From Pseudomonadota bacterium (GTDB lineage: Bacteria; Pseudomonadota; Gammaproteobacteria; Burkholderiales; Thiobacillaceae): a stretch of 30,532 bases of DNA. Positions within the stretch are counted from its first letter, which is position 1. Each line of letters opens with the position of its first letter. Location of the stretch: the NCBI GenBank assembly GCA_021802595.1, contig JAJZRT010000004.1, forward strand, positions 1-30,532, in the 5' to 3' direction. The position numbers and the translations under genes were made by a program. The notes under the pieces are model-generated. The model did not search any database and was not told the origin of the DNA. It saw only the letters and a program-made list of their open reading frames with translations. Of this stretch, positions 22,925-29,179 are shown in pieces.

Positions 22925-23790
22925 CGCCCGAGGTCTGGACCCCGACCAACGCGGCCTACCGGTTGACCCATGTGGTCAACGCGTTTGCAGCCGCCCACGG
23001 ACTCGACCGATTCCCGGTGTCGGTGCCGGACCTAGCGCGGGAAGCGGCAGCCATTTTCCACTGGCCCGACCCAATTACACAGGTCCAGGCTGCCGATATC
23101 CCCCGCTTTGAAGGCGCGCTATATCCTGGCAATGGCCGTCGCCACTGGCTGTTGCTCTACAACGACCGCCTAACCTCGGTGGGTCGGATTCGGTTCACAC
23201 AGGCCCATGAGCTCGGGCACTACGTGCTCCATCGGATGCGGCGGGAGGCCTTCGAGTGCACCGAACGGGACATGTTGGACTGGTCGGACGACGAGAAGAA
23301 CCTCGAGGCACAGGCCGACCTGTTCGCGTCGACCTTGCTGATGCCACTGGATGATTTTCGCCAGCAGGTCAACGCGTCGGTGGACTTCGACTTGTTGGGC
23401 GCCTGCGCACAGCGCTATGGGACGTCCCTGACGGCGACGATCCTCAAGTGGTTGGACTTCACGGACGAAAATGCCGTCCTGGTCGTATCGCGCGATGGCT
23501 TCATCCTGTGGGCGCATGCCAGCAAGCTGGCCATGCGCGCCGGCGCGTTCTTCCGCACCCGCGGCAGCGTGATCGAAGTGCCGTCGGGCGCGCTAGCGCA
23601 GGACGCGCAGGTGGCGCTGGATCGGGCAGGACAGGCGGTGGACGCGCGGGCGTGGTTTCCGCACGCCGAGTCCGGCGCGAGCGTTCGGGAGCTTAAGATC
23701 ACGGCCGACCAGTACGACAGCGTGCTCACATTGCTGATCCTGCCCCGGCACCTGCGCGTGTGGCCGGACAATCGCCCAGACGAGGACTGA
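22921..23790 (+). CDS. ImmA/IrrE-family metallopeptidase
   Basis: The 289-aa protein contains the zinc motif HELGH at residues 96-100 (TQAHELGHYVLHRMRREAFE) and the downstream glutamate ligand region EAQADLFASTLLMP (about 129-142), as in ImmA/IrrE. The first 90 residues and the C-terminal half are extensions; the latter (ENAVLVVSRDGFILWAHASK) resembles the sensor-type part of IrrE-like proteins. The GTG start overlaps the XRE stop, as is usual for such pairs. By analogy with ImmR/ImmA it should cleave the XRE repressor when triggered and so release the divergent Ubl operon; this is inference. The gene ends 12 bases from the converging protease gene. Confidence 0.9.
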   Translation: MTPEVWTPTNAAYRLTHVVNAFAAAHGLDRFPVSVPDLAREAAAIFHWPDPITQVQAADIPRFEGALYPGNGRRHWLLLYNDRLTSVGRIRFTQAHELGHYVLHRMRREAFECTERDMLDWSDDEKNLEAQADLFASTLLMPLDDFRQQVNASVDFDLLGACAQRYGTSLTATILKWLDFTDENAVLVVSRDGFILWAHASKLAMRAGAFFRTRGSVIEVPSGALAQDAQVALDRAGQAVDARAWFPHAESGASVRELKITADQYDSVLTLLILPRHLRVWPDNRPDED

Positions 23791-23802
23791 TCGGCGGATG
23801 CG

Positions 23803-24594
23803 TCAGCCTGGGGCATCCCCGAAGCACTCTTGGCGCACAATGGCAAGTATCTTGGCCGCCAAAGACCACGACTTGGCTCTGACATACTCGCTGGCGCGGT
23901 AGGACGTTATTACGCCTACCATACGCAGGACGTTGTCGGGTGCCCACGCGGCCCCCGGCGTTGGCTCCTGCAGTTGCCAGAGTGGCCCGCCGCTAATTCC
24001 ATGCAATTTGGGTAGCTCCGTCGGCGCACCGGCGAGCGTCTTAGCGCTGTTGTCGCATAGCAAGAACAAGTCGATCCCTGCATCCACCGGCATATCGGCG
24101 TGCGTGGGGGCAGTCGGCATCATCGCCGTGTAGATCGACAGAGGTGTCCCGATGAGCTGGTCCGGCGTGGTTCGCGACAACGCGTGGGGATAGCCCGTGA
24201 CAATGTAGGAGGTGGCCGTGGCCGGGGTTGGCAGGTCGACCTGCGTACTATCGAGCACACCCCAGCCGGCACGCAACTTCGCTTCGAACTCCGGTGACTT
24301 GATCTCGAGGGCCATGACGTCAAAGCGTTTGTCGTCCTTTGGCGCATGCCGGTCAAAGCTCCCTAACGTCCAGATCTCGCGCGACGCGGGGCTCAAGGGC
24401 ACGGCAAATTGGGTCAGGTCGACACCCTCTTCGTACACGTGGGCGGCAGTGATCAGGAACAACCGGCCACCGTCGTCGTAGAGCACACCAGTGCCATGGA
24501 TCTCAGCCAAGCCGCCCCGGGTCTGAGTTGAGATGATCGGCAGCGTGTGTTGGGCGATGTGGCGGGCGAGGACTTGGATTTCGAGCTTGTTCAC
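23803..24594 (-). CDS. Trypsin-like serine protease
   Basis: The 263-aa protein has a complete trypsin-type triad: His52 in FLITAAHVYEE, Asp92 in RFDVMALEI and Ser at about residue 200 in LHGISGGPLW. It has no signal peptide, so it probably acts in the cytoplasm. Cytoplasmic trypsin-like proteases with HGISGGP are common in defence and regulatory cassettes of bacteria. I chose the GTG at 24594 because the 40 extra residues of the longest frame (from a TTG) look unlike a folded start, but no strong ribosome binding site supports either. It converges with the ImmA gene, so any part in the Ubl system is by proximity only. Confidence 0.8.
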   Translation of the reverse strand: MNKLEIQVLARHIAQHTLPIISTQTRGGLAEIHGTGVLYDDGGRLFLITAAHVYEEGVDLTQFAVPLSPASREIWTLGSFDRHAPKDDKRFDVMALEIKSPEFEAKLRAGWGVLDSTQVDLPTPATATSYIVTGYPHALSRTTPDQLIGTPLSIYTAMMPTAPTHADMPVDAGIDLFLLCDNSAKTLAGAPTELPKLHGISGGPLWQLQEPTPGAAWAPDNVLRMVGVITSYRASEYVRAKSWSLAAKILAIVRQECFGDAPG

Positions 24595-24736
24595 GGGAGG
24601 CCTGACGTGGGGGAGAGAAGAATTTTGTGTAACCGGGATCTGAGCTACAGCTGAGGAAGTCGCTCCTCGAACTGGATCGTAAAGCGGTTCAAGGCAGCCA
24701 GTCACGACTCGCAAGCGCCGTCATCGCACACCCACT

Positions 24737-24851
24737 CGAGTTCCGATTGGTCCCGATGCGGAACTCGCCAGGACCTTCGCGGCGGTTGCGCGAGTTCCGC
24801 ATCGGCACCGTTGGTAGCTAATGGTTCCGATTCGGAACTTTTCGGAACTCG
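24737..24851. promoter_or_regulatory. Operator-like cluster of GTTCCG half-sites upstream of the protease
   Basis: At least six GTTCCG/CGGAAC half-sites occur in 115 bases. They include a perfect 15-bp inverted repeat, CCGATGCGGAACTCG (24753-24767) and CGAGTTCCGCATCGG (24791-24805), and a perfect palindrome GTTCCGATTCGGAAC (24824-24838) followed by another TTCGGAACTCG. Such a cluster in front of a gene suggests cooperative binding of a regulator. The hairpin potential could also end transcription from the operon on the right. Confidence 0.55.
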
Positions 24852-24852
24852 T

Positions 24853-25287
24853 TCACCGTGGCGCGTCGTCACCCCACAGATCCCGCGGTGCATGGGCATC
24901 GAGGGCGAGCAATCGCCGTGCTCGCCACGTCAGCAGAATCCACGTGAGCAACGCGAGCGTGATCGCGCCCGCCGCCGGCCAGACCACAGCGATGCGCTGC
25001 GCACGAGGGAGCAGCAGCGCACGCCCGACGCGCGTCGCGGTCAGGTCCGCGAACAGCGCGCAGCGCGGCCGCAGACCGCGGATCGTGTGCTGGCACAACC
25101 CGACCCGCGCTAGGACATAGCCCTCGGTGTATTGAGTCAGCTCCACGCGGTCGCTCGCGGGCAGCGGCAGCGAACCCCACTCGATCGCATTGCCGGCGAC
25201 CATGCCGCCGATGGCCCCGATCAGGGCCATCAACAGCGCCAGACGCAGGCGGATGACATGCTCGGAAACCGCTGCGCCAGTGCTCAC
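24853..25287 (-). CDS. Membrane protein of the mobilization-type operon
   Basis: The 144-aa protein has a hydrophobic segment near the N-terminus (LALLMALIGAIGGMVAGNAI), a periplasmic-looking middle with two cysteines (VGLCQHTIRGLRPRCALF) that could form a disulfide, and a second hydrophobic segment (VVWPAAGAITLALLTWILLT) followed by a basic tail. It starts with GTG overlapping the stop of the preceding gene (GTGA). I do not recognise the family. Being last in an operon with a ribbon-helix-helix protein, it may link relaxosome or segregation functions to the membrane; that is a guess. Confidence 0.7.
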   Translation of the reverse strand: MSTGAAVSEHVIRLRLALLMALIGAIGGMVAGNAIEWGSLPLPASDRVELTQYTEGYVLARVGLCQHTIRGLRPRCALFADLTATRVGRALLLPRAQRIAVVWPAAGAITLALLTWILLTWRARRLLALDAHAPRDLWGDDAPR

Positions 25288-25556
25288 GTCCGCACTCCCG
25301 GCAACAGCTTGCCGAGTGCCTCGGCAATCACGCGCAAATCAGCCGACTGCTTGCGCTCGGCGGCGTCCAAAGCCGTGTGCACAGTGTCCACCAGTTGGCA
25401 GCGGTATTCGCTCGCCACCGCGTCCAGCTGCGCACGCTGGCGAAGCGCCTGCCGAATGAGCGTCGCGACGCTCATTTCGGCTTCGTCGGCATCCCGTTTC
25501 AACGCCTCGAACTCAACGGCCGTGAAGCGCAAGGTGTAGCGGATTTCACGGTTCAC
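25284..25556 (-). CDS. Ribbon-helix-helix DNA-binding protein (MobC/relaxosome-like)
   Basis: The 90-aa protein has an N-terminal ribbon-helix-helix: a strand REIRYTLRFTAVEFEALKRD followed by helices with AEMSVATLIRQALRQRAQ, then a long helical tail. This plan is shared by relaxosome accessory proteins (MobC-like, TrwA-like) and small plasmid repressors. GTG start and stop both sit in four-base overlaps with its neighbours. With a MobF relaxase on the island but no other DNA-binding partner for oriT, a relaxosome role is attractive. It could instead simply repress its own operon. Confidence 0.7.
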   Translation of the reverse strand: MNREIRYTLRFTAVEFEALKRDADEAEMSVATLIRQALRQRAQLDAVASEYRCQLVDTVHTALDAAERKQSADLRVIAEALGKLLPGVRT

Positions 25557-25750
25557 GACTGCACCCCCGAGGCGGCAGGGCGGCCGTCCAGTTTCGCGTG
25601 CGCCAACGCCTCGACTTCGACGCGAATGCCGGCCTGGTCAATGAGGGCCAGCAGCGCACGATCCCCAGCCTCGCGCTGCGCTTTTTCGCGCGCCGCCAGC
25701 GTGTGCTTCAAGCGCGCGATCCGCGCGCGGATATCGTCGGGTGTTTTCAT
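25553..25750 (-). CDS. Small TraD-like conjugal transfer/mobilization protein
   Basis: The 65-aa helical protein (MKTPDDIRARIARLKHTLAA) resembles the short TraD family of conjugal transfer proteins from broad-host-range plasmids (distinct from the coupling protein TraD): a charged first helix DIRARIARLKHTLAAREK and a second with LLALIDQAGI. The match is weak because of the length. It is first in a three-gene operon with successive GTGA overlaps, preceded by GGAGCACGAA. The box ATCCCTATAGGCGCA just upstream is the same as that before the traD coupling gene, tying the two operons together. Confidence 0.6.
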   Translation of the reverse strand: MKTPDDIRARIARLKHTLAAREKAQREAGDRALLALIDQAGIRVEVEALAHAKLDGRPAASGVQS

Positions 25751-25775
25751 TTCGTGCTCCTGTGAGCGGGATGCT

Positions 25776-25790
25776 CATCCCTATAGGCGC
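25776..25790. promoter_or_regulatory. Second copy of ATCCCTATAGGCGCA box
   Basis: The 15-base box matches the one at 19643-19657 before the coupling protein gene. It lies about 30 bases upstream of the first gene of the mobilization-type operon, at a distance like that at traD. The hairpin seen at traD is imperfect here (GCTCAT instead of GCCTAT), so the conserved part is the box and not the stem. Promoter, operator or nick-region motif are the options. Confidence 0.5.
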
Positions 25791-25930
25791 ACGCCGAAAT
25801 CGAGCGCCCTGGTCGTCATCAACCCACCGCCCGCAATCCGCAGCGCGATGGGCGCGTCGCGTGCGCAGGAATCAAGGTCCGGAAAGTCACCCGGCCCGCT
25901 GCTGGGCGCGACGATGCACCGGCGCTGTGC

Positions 25931-26360
25931 GCGTCGGACGTGTCCGACGCAAGCTAATCAGCCACTTGGGTGCTGATTCGCCCGGCATGTCCGACATGTC
26001 GTCTAACACCATGTCGGACACGCTCGCGCGAGGCTCAACATGGCCTCGCGCCGCTTTGGCTCGGGCTTTGTCCTGCCGCAGGCGTGCATGGTGTGTGCAG
26101 CTCTCACGCTGAAAGCGGGAGAGCTGATGAGGGCGCGGGACGAATGTCCCGTGCCCGACACAATGGGCGCCCGCCAGAGGCGGGCAACATCAGCCCCGCG
26201 CGGCTTCGGAACGAAGCGCAACTTTTTCAATTCTGCGAACCGTCCAGCGAACCCGCGTGGGGCTCCGCAGCCACGCTCCAGTTTGACAATTTCGGACTGC
26301 GAACACGCAGTCAGAATCGACGACTTGCAGTCGCGGTTCGGACGGTCGGACCAGCGATTC
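25931..26360. ncRNA. Non-coding hairpin array (structured RNA or transfer/replication origin)
   Basis: About ten stem-loops, most perfect, follow one another in 430 bases. Examples: GCGTCGGAC GT GTCCGACGC (25931-25950); AATCAGC/GCTGATT; TGTCCGACATG/CATGTCGGACA (25988-26020); GCGCGAGGC/GCCTCGCGC (26026-26051); AGCTCTC/GAGAGCT with an inner GCT GAA AGC; CGGGAC GAAT GTCCCG; GCCCGCC AGA GGCGGGC; GGCTTCG GAA CGAAGC; GACTGCG AACA CGCAGTC. Each has a different sequence, so this is not a repeat array. Open frames that cross it have no ribosome binding site or family match. A long structured RNA or a relaxosome/origin region fits best; strand is undetermined. Confidence 0.5.
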
Positions 26361-26449
26361 ACGCGGACTGTCAGGCGCTGGCTTTTCGGCGTTCCATTGG
26401 TGCGGGCAACTGGATGCCTTGGCGGCCAGTGCCGCGCTGCACTTGCCGC

Positions 26450-26851
26450 ATGGAACAGGCGCCTGAAAACGCAACCATCAACCAACAAGCCGCGTTGCAA
26501 CAAGAACTGCACGATTTGCATGAACACTCGATGCAGATCACGGCAGGTTTGGAGCAGCGTCTCGCTGCGCTCGAACGCACAATCAACTCGCCGGCGGGAT
26601 CCACCGGGCGGCCGCTAACCCCGACCCCTCGCCTGGGCAACTACTACCTCGACCCCGGTCGCTCATTCCTGTTGAGCGCGTTCGGCGCCTTCGCCTACTT
26701 CTTCAACCTGGGCCGGCAATCAGGCACCGTCCACGGCTTCGTCTTGGACGTCGCAATCGGTGCCGGCGTCATGCTGATTCTGTTGCTCGTTGCGCGTCCA
26801 CTGTACACTGCGGCCAGCAAGGCCGACAACGCGCTGAACACAGGAACCTGA
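26450..26851 (+). CDS. Coiled-coil membrane protein
   Basis: The 133-aa protein starts with a coiled-coil-like helix (QQAALQQELHDLHEHSMQIT and GLEQRLAALERTI), a Pro/Gly linker, then two hydrophobic segments (FLLSAFGAFAYFFNLG and FVLDVAIGAGVMLILLLVA) and a short tail. The ATG at 26450 is taken as the start; frames reaching further upstream pass through the hairpin array. No family is recognised. A tiny second membrane gene follows 15 bases later, so the two may form a small membrane module. Confidence 0.7.
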   Translation: MEQAPENATINQQAALQQELHDLHEHSMQITAGLEQRLAALERTINSPAGSTGRPLTPTPRLGNYYLDPGRSFLLSAFGAFAYFFNLGRQSGTVHGFVLDVAIGAGVMLILLLVARPLYTAASKADNALNTGT

Positions 26852-26866
26852 TCCGGAGCACGCCCC

Positions 26867-26998
26867 TTGATCGCAATGCTTGTCGCTGCCGCCGTGCTCA
26901 TCTGCCTGACCGCTATCTTGGTCGCCTTGGTCGTTCTGCGTGTCATGCCGTGGATTGATCGGCGCATCGCCGATCGCCACCACCCGGCTCGCCGCTAG
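26867..26998 (+). CDS. Very small single-helix membrane protein
   Basis: This 43-aa frame starts with TTG (26867) eight bases after CGGAG; an internal ATG at 26876 would give 40 aa. It encodes one hydrophobic helix (AMLVAAAVLICLTAILVALV, then VLRVMPW) followed by a basic, His-rich end (DRRIADRHHPARR). Reading frame, ribosome binding site and tight spacing after the coiled-coil membrane protein support it as a real gene. The positive-inside rule puts the C-terminus in the cytoplasm. Single-helix proteins of this size include type I toxins and membrane-complex stabilisers; nothing favours either. Confidence 0.55.
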   Translation: MIAMLVAAAVLICLTAILVALVVLRVMPWIDRRIADRHHPARR

Positions 26999-27036
26999 GC
27001 CTCGCCCGTCCAACCGAGCACGCGGGATACGTCCCG

Positions 27037-27363
27037 CTACTCAAAGATCGGCGCCAATTTGGCGAGAACCTCGTCCATGATCGATGCGGGCAAGGTGTCC
27101 ACCTTGCGCGCATTGCGAGCGCCAAGATCGAGCACACGAGGCTGATCGCAGCGAACGACGCCCGTTGTTTTGATGCCCGTGACGGGGACAGCGAACCCAA
27201 TGCGACGAGCGAAATCGCCGCCGTTCGTGATCGGGCAGATCACTGGCAACTTGGTGGCCTCGTTGAACTCGGCCGGCGACACGACCAGGACAGGGCGGCT
27301 ACCGCGTTGCTCGCGCCCTTCGGTCGGATCAAGCGAGACCATGTAGATGTCGCCGCGCCTCAT
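27037..27363 (-). CDS. mazF: MazF/PemK-family endoribonuclease toxin
   Basis: The 108-aa protein is a MazF-type mRNA interferase. Typical features are the start MRRGDIYMVSLDPTEGREQR, the strand GSRPVLVVSP with the conserved Arg, LPVICPITNGG, the Thr-rich TGIKTTGVV, and the end VLAKLAPIFE. It is closer to ChpB/PemK than to MazF of E. coli in the opening motif. It overlaps the antitoxin gene by four bases (ATGA) and is read second, the usual order. Loss of the island would free the toxin and harm the cell, which keeps the element in the population. Confidence 0.93.
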   Translation of the reverse strand: MRRGDIYMVSLDPTEGREQRGSRPVLVVSPAEFNEATKLPVICPITNGGDFARRIGFAVPVTGIKTTGVVRCDQPRVLDLGARNARKVDTLPASIMDEVLAKLAPIFE

Positions 27364-27617
27364 ATCAGCTCACCACCCACGGCGGGCGCATCGACCCATT
27401 CGCGTTCTTCCGCCGGTTGCGGTTCTGAATAGTCCGAGGCGGCCAGCAGCTCCGCGAGCGTGTAACGCGGCCGAGGTTTAGGATCGACCACCAGGCGGCC
27501 ATCGGCGACGGCCACGCCTACGGTAGCTCCGGCTTGCAGGTGCAGTTGATCGAGGAAAGCCGGTGGAACGGCCAACATGACCGAACCGCCGACCTTGCGC
27601 AGGTGAGTTGTGTGCAT
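27360..27617 (-). CDS. mazE: MazE/ChpS-family antitoxin
   Basis: The 85-aa protein has an N-terminal AbrB/MazE-type swapped-hairpin DNA-binding domain (HLRKVGGSVMLAVPPAFLDQ, then LHLQAGATVGVAVADGRLVV) and a flexible acidic C-terminus (LLAASDYSEPQPAEEREWVD) that would wrap and block the toxin. A clear AAGGAG precedes the ATG. An AT-rich promoter with a small inverted repeat lies just upstream and is the expected autoregulation site. Confidence 0.92.
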   Translation of the reverse strand: MHTTHLRKVGGSVMLAVPPAFLDQLHLQAGATVGVAVADGRLVVDPKPRPRYTLAELLAASDYSEPQPAEEREWVDAPAVGGELI

Positions 27618-27629
27618 GACGGACTCCTT

Positions 27630-27655
27630 GGTTATATCTCAGTATAATGCAAATT
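27630..27655 (-). promoter_or_regulatory. mazEF promoter/operator
   Basis: TTATAtctcagTATAA (27632-27647) is an inverted repeat in an AT-rich island amid GC-rich DNA. On the minus strand it reads as a TATACT -10 element about 25 bases before mazE. Antitoxin binding here would shut off the pair. Confidence 0.65.
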
Positions 27656-27685
27656 CGCCGCCGCGTTGTGCGCGGCGGTGCCTTT
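27656..27685. terminator. Terminator-like hairpin between HTH gene and mazEF
   Basis: CCGCCGCG TTGT GCGCGGCGG is a strong GC hairpin followed on the plus strand by GCCTTTTC. It lies immediately after the in-frame stop proposed for the G-tract HTH gene, so it probably ends the minus-strand control operon, although the T-run on that side is weak. Confidence 0.55.
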
Positions 27686-27948
27686 TCAGGGAAACGATGC
27701 CCGTGTCGGCAGCCCGCCACGCCGCACCAACTCCCAGCGCAGCGCCTGCAGGCCACCACGGCGCGGCAAGCGTGGCGCCGAGCCGTGAGGGCGCCCCCCC
27801 CCCCCCACAATCCCGCCCCATGGTCAGCAAGCGCCCTGTGCGCCGTTGGGCGCGGCAGCGCGAGCGCTCGCGCAAGCTCGCTCGTGGTCATCGGCGCGAG
27901 CTGCAGCGCCTGCGCGATGCGGAGTTGAACAGGGGACCGGCGCGTCAT
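27686..27948 (-). pseudogene. Small HTH regulator interrupted by a 13-G tract (phase-variable or frameshifted)
   Basis: The first 45 codons read as a helix-turn-helix (PVQLRIAQALQLAPMTTSEL, then ARALALPRPTAHRALADHG). A run of 13 G on the coding strand (plus-strand C at 27794-27806) then shifts the frame into Cys-rich nonsense. With 11 or 14 G the frame would continue as RPHGSAPRLPRRGGLQALRW, ELVRRGGLPTRASFP and stop at 27686, just before a terminator-like hairpin, giving about 86 aa. The ATG overlaps the previous gene's stop by four bases, as do all genes in this operon. Either the gene is switched by tract slippage, or it is decayed, or the tract length is a sequencing error. As shown it is off. 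Confidence 0.65.
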
Positions 27949-27958
27949 GACGCGCCGG
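27937..27958. promoter_or_regulatory. 22-bp perfect palindrome over a stop/start junction
   Basis: The sequence CCGGCGCGTCA and its exact reverse complement meet at the ATGA overlap between the winged-helix gene and the G-tract HTH gene. It could be an operator for the HTH protein, a hairpin that controls its translation, or an attenuator. The last option would reduce expression of the final gene. Confidence 0.55.
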
Positions 27959-28841
27959 CCTGTTCTTTGCCATCGCGACCCGGGGGAACCCCGCGACGCA
28001 CACCGAACGCGCTGGCGATCTTTGCCAGTTCGGCTGCGCCGATGGCCGTCGGAGATTCCGGACGTGCAAGCTCACGTGCCTTGATGGCGGCGAGTGCCTC
28101 GCCGCCATCGTCAGCAGGCGGATGGCGTTGGTGCTTCGACCGCAGCGTCGCGGCGACGGCCGTCGGCAGTGGCTTCTGGCCGGCGGCGGAGACTGTCGCC
28201 GCTGCCCTTTCGACAGCAGCCGCGCCATGCTTGGAGATCAACTCGGTGACCGTTTCGCGATCGTCGTCATCCCATACCGTCACGCCCAGCACCGTGCCGC
28301 CGCGCTTCGCCGCGCGTTTCGCGGAAGTCGAGCCGTCAGAATCATCAATCGCAGCAGCAGCAACTGTCTCAGGCGCGCGCACGTGCTGCTGCTTCTTGGT
28401 TTTTCCTTCTTGGTACTTCTTTAATGGTGCAACCACCGAACCTCGGAGACCGAAGTTCGGAGATTGAACTTCGGTGGTGCCGGCCTGAGGCTGAGGGGTG
28501 TCATAAACGGTGTTGGTTTTGAAAAAGCGCCCGCCGGTGCCGCGCGCGGTGATGGTGATGAGATACCGAGCCTCGCGCAGCTCCCGCAGCGCCTTCAAGA
28601 TGACATAACGGCCTTCATTGGGACTTTCGCGGGCGAGGTCCTGCGCGGTCATGGAGAAACCGTCGGCATTTGAGAGGAGGCGCTCCAGGATCGCGCGTGA
28701 TCGAAATGACAATCGGCCATCGCGGATTCGAGTGTGCGGAACGATCTCAAAGTTTTCCTTCGGCCGTGCCGCCCGGACGATCCCACCTCCAACGCTCCGC
28801 CCCTCCCCATTCGTGGGAGGGGCCACTTGGTAGGAGGTCAC
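27945..28841 (-). CDS. Winged-helix DNA-binding protein (replication/regulation type)
   Basis: The 298-aa protein has an N-terminal winged helix (about 40-115: GRLSFRSRAILERLLSNADG, MTAQDLARESPN, YVILKALRELREARYLITIT) as in phage/plasmid replication-organiser and helix-turn-helix proteins. A long low-complexity Ala/Lys-rich linker and a helical C-terminus follow (EALAAIKARELARPESPTAI). The GTG start overlaps the preceding stop (GTGA). Position between an AlpA-like gene and a small HTH gene suggests a role in island replication after excision or in control. I cannot name the family; the winged helix is the only solid domain. Confidence 0.75.
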   Translation of the reverse strand: MTSYQVAPPTNGEGRSVGGGIVRAARPKENFEIVPHTRIRDGRLSFRSRAILERLLSNADGFSMTAQDLARESPNEGRYVILKALRELREARYLITITARGTGGRFFKTNTVYDTPQPQAGTTEVQSPNFGLRGSVVAPLKKYQEGKTKKQQHVRAPETVAAAAIDDSDGSTSAKRAAKRGGTVLGVTVWDDDDRETVTELISKHGAAAVERAAATVSAAGQKPLPTAVAATLRSKHQRHPPADDGGEALAAIKARELARPESPTAIGAAELAKIASAFGVRRGVPPGRDGKEQAGAS

Positions 28842-29179
28842 AACTCACCCCCATGCCTCAGATCATCGAGGATCTCAAGCGCGGCGAGGGGATCAGGATC
28901 GTCGCATACGACCTGCAAAGCCTTGTTAAGACTCAAAACTTTTATCTTGGCTTTGCGGTGGCCAGGATCACGCGGCAGCGGGCCGCCGCACAATTCCCTC
29001 TCGTCATATTTCGCCGTAGAAACAATGAGTTGCGGCGTCACATCGGCGTCGCGCTGGGCTAGCTGGACCGCCGCCCAGCCGCAGGCTGCGGCCGCGCGTG
29101 CGCGGCCCCAGCGCGCATTTTTACAAAGCCAATCCGTTGCCTGCTGCACCGCAGCAAGCAGCTCGCTCTCGCAAATCAT
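28838..29179 (-). CDS. Hypothetical protein of the control operon
   Basis: The 113-aa soluble protein (MICESELLAAVQQATDWLCK) is not recognised. It has two helical halves, four cysteines without a zinc-like spacing, and an acidic C-terminus (DDPDPLAALEILDDLRHGGE). It is translationally coupled on both sides by four-base overlaps (ATGA with the AlpA-like gene, GTGA with the winged-helix gene), so it is certainly expressed as part of the operon. Function unknown. Confidence 0.75.
   Translation of the reverse strand: MICESELLAAVQQATDWLCKNARWGRARAAAACGWAAVQLAQRDADVTPQLIVSTAKYDERELCGGPLPRDPGHRKAKIKVLSLNKALQVVCDDPDPLAALEILDDLRHGGEL

Noticed and set aside
24595..24714. Longer protease N-terminus from an upstream TTG
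   Set aside because: The 40 extra residues show no signal peptide or domain and the codon use is irregular. The GTG at 24594 begins a normal protease N-terminus.
25970..26618. Open frames crossing the hairpin array on both strands
   Set aside because: They lack ribosome binding sites and family likeness, and their codons are dictated by inverted repeats. Only the part from the ATG at 26450 looks coding.
27794..27806. C13 run as a sequencing artefact only
   Set aside because: Not fully rejected: such tracts are error-prone, but the coding pattern on both sides fits a real gene, so I report it with this caveat.
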